Assembly: GCA_951813285.1 (NCBI GenBank)
Contig: OX638355.1
Span: forward strand, 4,049,136 to 4,113,135
Direction: 5' to 3'
DNA from: Terriglobia bacterium
Lineage (GTDB): Bacteria; Acidobacteriota; Terriglobia; Versatilivoradales; Versatilivoraceae
Length of the DNA: 64,000 bases
Shown here: positions 60,745 to 64,000 of the stretch, piece by piece
Numbering within the stretch: the stretch's first letter is position 1
How the letters are laid out: the number at the start of each line of letters is the position of its first letter
The notes under the pieces: model-generated
The model's input: the letters and a program-made list of their open reading frames with translations, nothing else
Database searches by the model: none
What the model was told of the DNA's origin: nothing
Position numbers and translations under genes: made by a program

Positions 60745-61830
60745 GTGAAAGCCGGAATTATCGGGTTCCCTTCAGCGGGCAAATCCACCCTCTTCAAGAT
60801 TTTGACCGGGGCAGACGTCGGTCCCGCGGCCCAATCCCGCAAGCGCGGAGGATCGATGGTCGGCGTGGCCACCGTCCCCGATTCGCGCCTGGACCGTCTG
60901 GCAGCTCTTTTCCGGCCAAGAAAGACGACCCCGGCCGTGATTGAATACCTGGACCTCCCCTCCTTTAGCGAGGGAGCCGCCACCGCGGAGATCGCGACGC
61001 CAGACTTCCGCAACCTGGATGTACTGGTGCACGTGGTTCGGGCCTTTGACGAGGAGCCTTCGCCCCACGGAGAAATCCCGGGCTTTCCGGAACGTAACAT
61101 CACCGAGTTGGATCTGGAACTCATTCTGAGTGACCTGGGCATGATTGAAAGGCGGCTGGAACGCCTGGAAAAGGATCTCATGAAGATGAAGAATCCGGAT
61201 CTGGTGGGGGAAGACCGGCTGCTTCGAAAGTGCCGGCAGTGGTTGGAACAGGAGAATCCCCTTCGGTCCCTCGGGCTGAGCGGGGAGGAGAGAAAGCGCC
61301 TTCGGGGGTTCGCCTTCCTGTCGGAGAAACCGGTGCTCCACGTGCTCAACCTCCCCGACAGCGCCGCCGCACGGATCCCGCGCCTGGCCGAATTCTACCG
61401 GCTCAAGACGCTGACCGGCCGGCCGAACACTGACCTGACAGCCGTTTGCGGCAAGCTGGAAGCGGAATTGGCGGAGTTGGCCGACGAGGAGGTGGAGGCC
61501 TTTCTGGCGGACTACGGGCTCGCAGAATCGGGTCTGGAACGGATGATACAGGCCACTTACCGGCTGTTGGGATTGATTTCCTTCTTCACCGTGGGGAAGA
61601 ACGAATGTCGGGCCTGGACCATCCCCAAAGGGACGCCCGCTCTCAAGGCGGCCGGCGCGATCCATTCCGACCTGGAGAGGTGCTTTATTCGAGCTGAAGT
61701 GATTCCCTGGAATGTGCTGCTGGAGGTCAAATCCCTGGCGGCCGCCCGACAGCGGGGATTACTCCGGCTGGAGGGCAAGCAGTATCCGGTCCAGGACGGC
61801 GAGACCATTCATTTTCGGCACAGCGCTTGA
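60745..61830 (+). CDS. YchF-like GTPase with degenerate switch II (DUF933/TGS end)
   Basis: A 361-residue protein of YchF length. GIIGFPSAGKSTLFKILTG is the P-loop (Obg-like spelling rather than GLPNVGKST). GVATVPDSRLDRLAALFRPRK, LVHVVRAFDEE and ELILSDLGMIERRLERLEKDL match YchF. The G3 motif, normally DIAGLVKGAS, reads DLPSFSEGAA, so the switch II glycine is missing; G4 is NLPD. The C-terminus (LISFFTVGKNECRAWTIPKGTPALKAAG, IHSDLERCFIRAEVI) is the YchF C-terminal domain. Start GTG at 60745 has GGGAG 10 bases upstream. It is probably a specialised paralogue of YchF. Confidence 0.8.
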   Translation: MKAGIIGFPSAGKSTLFKILTGADVGPAAQSRKRGGSMVGVATVPDSRLDRLAALFRPRKTTPAVIEYLDLPSFSEGAATAEIATPDFRNLDVLVHVVRAFDEEPSPHGEIPGFPERNITELDLELILSDLGMIERRLERLEKDLMKMKNPDLVGEDRLLRKCRQWLEQENPLRSLGLSGEERKRLRGFAFLSEKPVLHVLNLPDSAAARIPRLAEFYRLKTLTGRPNTDLTAVCGKLEAELAELADEEVEAFLADYGLAESGLERMIQATYRLLGLISFFTVGKNECRAWTIPKGTPALKAAGAIHSDLERCFIRAEVIPWNVLLEVKSLAAARQRGLLRLEGKQYPVQDGETIHFRHSA

Positions 61831-61854
61831 CCGGCGGCCCGCCGAATGCGAGTC

Positions 61855-61895
61855 CGGCGCCCGTCCTGTCCTGCGGATCATTCAAGAGAGAATCG
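61855..61895 (-). repeat. Family A repeat, degenerate end fragment
   Basis: CCTGCGGATCATTCAAGAG is close to CGTGCGGATCATACGAGAG of the family A end block, in the 76-base gap before the receiver-like gene. Confidence 0.45.
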
Positions 61896-61906
61896 GAGAT
61901 GCTGTC

Positions 61907-62272
61907 ATGACCGATGAAGTGCTGGCACTGGTAGACGATCTTTTCTTTTCCAGCAAAATCGCCTCCACGGCCCGCCTGTGCTCCGTCCCCCTCCGGCTCT
62001 TGCAAACTGCGCGGGAACTGGTGCAAGGCGCCGACCCGGAGAAAGTCAAGCTCATCATCATCGATCTCAACGGGCGAACGACAGAGCCGCTGCAGGCCAT
62101 TCAGGAACTCCAGGGCATGTCCGGCCGGAACCCTATTCCCATTCTGGCCTACTACTCCCACGTTCAGACCGAACTCGCCGAGGACGCCCGCCAGGCAGGC
62201 GCCCGCTGGGTTCTGCCCCGTTCGGCTTTCTCGGCCCGCCTGGCCAGGATTTTGACGGACCTGAAGGCCTGA
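61907..62272 (+). CDS. Stand-alone receiver-like (CheY-fold) protein
   Basis: A 121-residue protein with the alternation of a receiver domain: EVLALVDDLFFSSKI with an acidic pair, KLIIIDLNGR with an Asp at the phosphorylation position (about 53), IPILAYYSHVQTELAEDARQAGARWVLPRSAF. The Thr/Ser at the end of strand 4 (YYS) is present, but the lysine of the usual KP pair is Arg. There is no output domain and no histidine kinase nearby. It may be an unphosphorylated pseudo-receiver. GGAG lies 10 bases before the ATG. Confidence 0.6.
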   Translation: MTDEVLALVDDLFFSSKIASTARLCSVPLRLLQTARELVQGADPEKVKLIIIDLNGRTTEPLQAIQELQGMSGRNPIPILAYYSHVQTELAEDARQAGARWVLPRSAFSARLARILTDLKA

Positions 62273-62282
62273 ACGAGGGGAA

Positions 62283-62573
62283 TCAACGTTCCTGGATGTA
62301 TTTGATTTGGTGCTTGTAGATGAACATGTTGGCTTCGCGGTTGCGGGTCACGCGGATAAAGCGCTTGTCGTAGTATTCAATCCAGCCTTCGATTTCTTCG
62401 TTATTGAGCAACTTCACCACGACCCGCCTCTTGTCGCGAACCAGATTGTTCAGATAGAGGGATTCCGCATGGGTCTGATCTTCCACCTGGTGGGATCGAA
62501 GAATCGCCTCCGAGATCCCGTCTCGGGACCTGCCCGGGGCATTCTTGCGACGACTCTTCTTGTTCAAGTTCAA
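62283..62573 (-). CDS. hfq: Hfq-like RNA chaperone (acidobacterial type)
   Basis: A 96-residue Sm-like protein. The C-terminal 62 residues read HAESLYLNNLVRDKRRVVVKLLNNEEIEGWIEYYDKRFIRVTRNREANMFIYKHQIKYI in order: helix 1, Sm1 (VVVKLLNNEEIEGWIEYYD) and Sm2, which ends YKHQIKYI where E. coli Hfq has YKHAIS. The N-terminal 34 residues are basic (NLNKKSRRKNAPGRSRDG). TTG at 62573, with GGGAG 7 bases upstream, is the likely start; ATG codons farther up (62774) would add 67 unrelated residues and overlap the divergent gene at 62761. It probably forms a hexamer binding small RNAs. Confidence 0.8.
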   Translation of the reverse strand: MNLNKKSRRKNAPGRSRDGISEAILRSHQVEDQTHAESLYLNNLVRDKRRVVVKLLNNEEIEGWIEYYDKRFIRVTRNREANMFIYKHQIKYIQER

Positions 62574-62665
62574 GGCCCGCTCCCTGGCGCCGAGCCGCAA
62601 TGCTGAATCGGACCGGCTTGAATGATGATAGTATCCCTGGTCGATCAGAGCAAGGACGGCCAAGC

Positions 62666-62687
62666 CTGCATTTCTCACCGGGGAGCG
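62666..62687. repeat. Shared 22-base site, second exact copy
   Basis: Identical to 31989-32010 over 22 bases (core GCATTTCTCACCGGGGAGCG). It lies in the divergent region between hfq and the TIM-barrel gene. Confidence 0.6.
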
Positions 62688-62760
62688 CAAGGGAGCATCC
62701 TCGATCGGGCCTTGTGCGACCATAACCTGCAGGGGTTTCGGTTCTAACCCTTGAACCATC

Positions 62761-63615
62761 ATGCAGCCAGGCATATCGACCTACCTGTTCATCGAGGACC
62801 GATTGGACCTGGACAGGTTGGCGGCCCTGCGCCGGCAAGGCTTTCAGCGGGTGGAGATCCTGGCCTTGAGGCCCCATTTCGACTATCGGGACAGGCAGCT
62901 CGCGCGGGAGCTGGCTGCCTGGCTCCGGGATCAGGAGTCCTTTCTCCACTCCGTGCACCTGCCCCACTGCCTGGAATTCCGGCCGGACAGATTCCTGACC
63001 CCGCTCTCCATTGCCGCTACCGAACCCCACCGCAGAACCCAGGCGGTAGACGAGGCCCGCAGAGCACTGGAGTTCGCCGAGATGGTTCCCTTTCCGCTGG
63101 CCGTGATTCATGCGGGGGCTCTCGAGGATGGATATCGGCCCCGGCACCTGGACGCCATCTACCAGAGCCTGGAGATCCTGGTCCCGTTTGCCGGCGATCG
63201 CGGGGTTCGCTTGACACTGGAGAATATTCCCAACAGACTTTCCCTGGGGAGGCTGGGGCGGTTCCTGCGGGAAGCCGGCCTGGCGGACGTCGGCATCTGC
63301 TTCGACGCCGGACACGCCCACCTGGAAGACGACCCGTCAGACCAGATTGCGGCTGTCGGGGAACGGATCCTCACGACCCATCTCCATGACAACCGCGGAC
63401 ATCGGGATGAACACCTGCCCCCGTTCGCCGGGACGGCGCCCTGGCGGGAATTCCTGCAGGGCCTGGCAAACTCCGGTTACGACGGCTGTCTCTTATTGGA
63501 GTCTCGCGGTCAAGGAACTGACTTCCAAACCACGTTGAAGTCGGCTCGAGAGGCCTGCGGCCGACTGGAGGACTGTTGGGAGGCGGTGAGTCATGCGGTG
63601 GCGAAGGAGGAGTGA
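62761..63615 (+). CDS. TIM-barrel sugar phosphate isomerase/epimerase-like protein
   Basis: A 284-residue AP-endonuclease-2/xylose-isomerase-like barrel: GISTYLFIEDRLDLDRLAAL, GFQRVEILALRPHFDY, SVHLPHCLEF, LAVIHAGALEDGY, VRLTLENIPNR (metal Glu), VGICFDAGHAHLED (Asp and His), TTHLHDNRGHRDEHLPP and GCLLLESRGQG. All four or five expected metal ligands are present. The substrate is unknown. Its TGA overlaps the asnS ATG by one base, so the two genes are co-translated. Confidence 0.88.
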   Translation: MQPGISTYLFIEDRLDLDRLAALRRQGFQRVEILALRPHFDYRDRQLARELAAWLRDQESFLHSVHLPHCLEFRPDRFLTPLSIAATEPHRRTQAVDEARRALEFAEMVPFPLAVIHAGALEDGYRPRHLDAIYQSLEILVPFAGDRGVRLTLENIPNRLSLGRLGRFLREAGLADVGICFDAGHAHLEDDPSDQIAAVGERILTTHLHDNRGHRDEHLPPFAGTAPWREFLQGLANSGYDGCLLLESRGQGTDFQTTLKSAREACGRLEDCWEAVSHAVAKEE

Positions 63616-64000
63616 TGGCTGAGATCGCGATTCGGGACGCAGCCCATCACGAGGGAAGAGAAGCGACCATACGAGGGTGGCTCTACCACCATCGATCGAG
63701 CGGAAAGATCATCTTCCTGGTTCTGCGGGACGGGACCGGCCTGATGCAGGCGATTGTCCTCAGGAACGCGGTTCCACCCGATGTGTTTCAACAGGCCAGG
63801 GAGTTGACCCAGGAGTCCTCCCTCGAGGTCACGGGCACGGTCCGAAGAGTCCCTGAAGGCAAGCGGGCTCCCGGGGGTGTGGAGATGGAGGTCACGGATC
63901 TGAAGCCCATCCAGCGGGTTCCGGCCGAGCGACCCTTCCCCATCAGCCCCAAGGAACATGGGATCGAGTTCCTGCTGGACCAGCGCCACCTGTGGCTGCG
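63615..64000 (+). CDS. asnS: Asparaginyl-tRNA synthetase, N-terminal part (cut by window edge)
   Basis: The first 128 residues of a class IIb aminoacyl-tRNA synthetase. The OB-fold anticodon domain is REATIRGWLYHHRSSGKIIFLVLRDGTGLMQAIVL, then SLEVTGTVRRVPEGKRAPGGVEMEVTDLKPI, and the catalytic domain begins PISPKEHGIEFLLDQRHLWL. The pattern (GWLYHHRSSGKIIFLVLRDG) fits AsnRS better than AspRS. AsnRS charges tRNA-Asn directly. The gene continues beyond the window. Confidence 0.88.
   Translation, partial: MAEIAIRDAAHHEGREATIRGWLYHHRSSGKIIFLVLRDGTGLMQAIVLRNAVPPDVFQQARELTQESSLEVTGTVRRVPEGKRAPGGVEMEVTDLKPIQRVPAERPFPISPKEHGIEFLLDQRHLWL

Overview
The window looks like a chromosomal contig from a high-GC member of the Acidobacteriota, probably an uncultured lineague close to the Solibacteres/Bryobacterales or Vicinamibacteria. 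This is inferred from several things: an acidobacterial-type Hfq with an IEYYD...YKHQIKYI core; a secreted protein of the 'LPNFTC' type that I associate with this phylum; a DUF1501/DUF1549 pair with an FGE-fold protein; and many dispersed GC-rich intergenic repeats. No rRNA gene, phage, CRISPR array or intact insertion sequence was seen. There is one tRNA, tRNA-Leu(UAG).

Layout. 1-6.4 kb: a broken Sel1-repeat gene, then two separate BrnT/BrnA toxin-antitoxin pairs on the + strand. They bracket a - strand operon (DUF1549/DUF1553 haem protein, DUF1501 Tat protein, FGE-fold protein). 6.5-9.7 kb: genes for coenzyme F420 assembly and use (cofD-cofC-cofE, plus an F420:NADP oxidoreductase). 9.9-17.1 kb: a - strand operon of seven genes with no recognised pathway. 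In order of transcription it encodes two tandem Tat-exported double-SIS-domain proteins, a class II aldolase, a metallo-beta-lactamase-fold hydrolase, a cysteine-desulfurase-like PLP enzyme, an NCS1 permease and a 48-residue membrane protein. 17.1-19.2 kb: a gene-free island of dispersed repeats.

19.2-28.8 kb: housekeeping genes for cytidylate kinase, Rho, the ribosome-assembly GTPase YsxC, and the protein quality-control set Lon, ClpX, ClpP and trigger factor, followed by tRNA-Leu. 28.9-33.2 kb: a TlpA-like thioredoxin, an exo-rhamnogalacturonan-lyase-like (PcRGLX/YetA) protein and a beta-decarboxylating dehydrogenase. 33.2-34.3 kb: a second repeat island, including a perfect 26-bp inverted repeat. 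34.3-41.1 kb: PduO-type cobalamin adenosyltransferase, an SDR plus phytanoyl-CoA-dioxygenase pair, and a 1291-residue matrixin metalloprotease with a duplicated C-terminal unit, preceded by its small secreted partner. 41.1-42.1 kb: a third repeat island.

42.1-59.7 kb: a complete - strand division and cell wall cluster, mraZ-rsmH-ftsL-ftsI-murE-murF-mraY-murD-ftsW-murG-murC-ftsQ-ftsA-ftsZ, lacking the murB and ddl often found between murC and ftsQ, and ending in a JAMM peptidase. Upstream of mraZ is a helically phased array of GTGGA boxes that fits an MraZ operator. 59.9-64 kb: a FecR-like secreted protein, a YchF relative with a degenerate switch II, a lone receiver-like domain, an Hfq homologue with a likely TTG start, a TIM-barrel sugar isomerase/epimerase and the 5' end of asnS.

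The best candidates for undescribed biology are the 9.9-17.1 kb operon, the multi-module intergenic repeats, the duplicated C-terminal module of the matrixin, and the reductase-less F420 gene set. All functions are inferred from sequence reading only; no database search was run.
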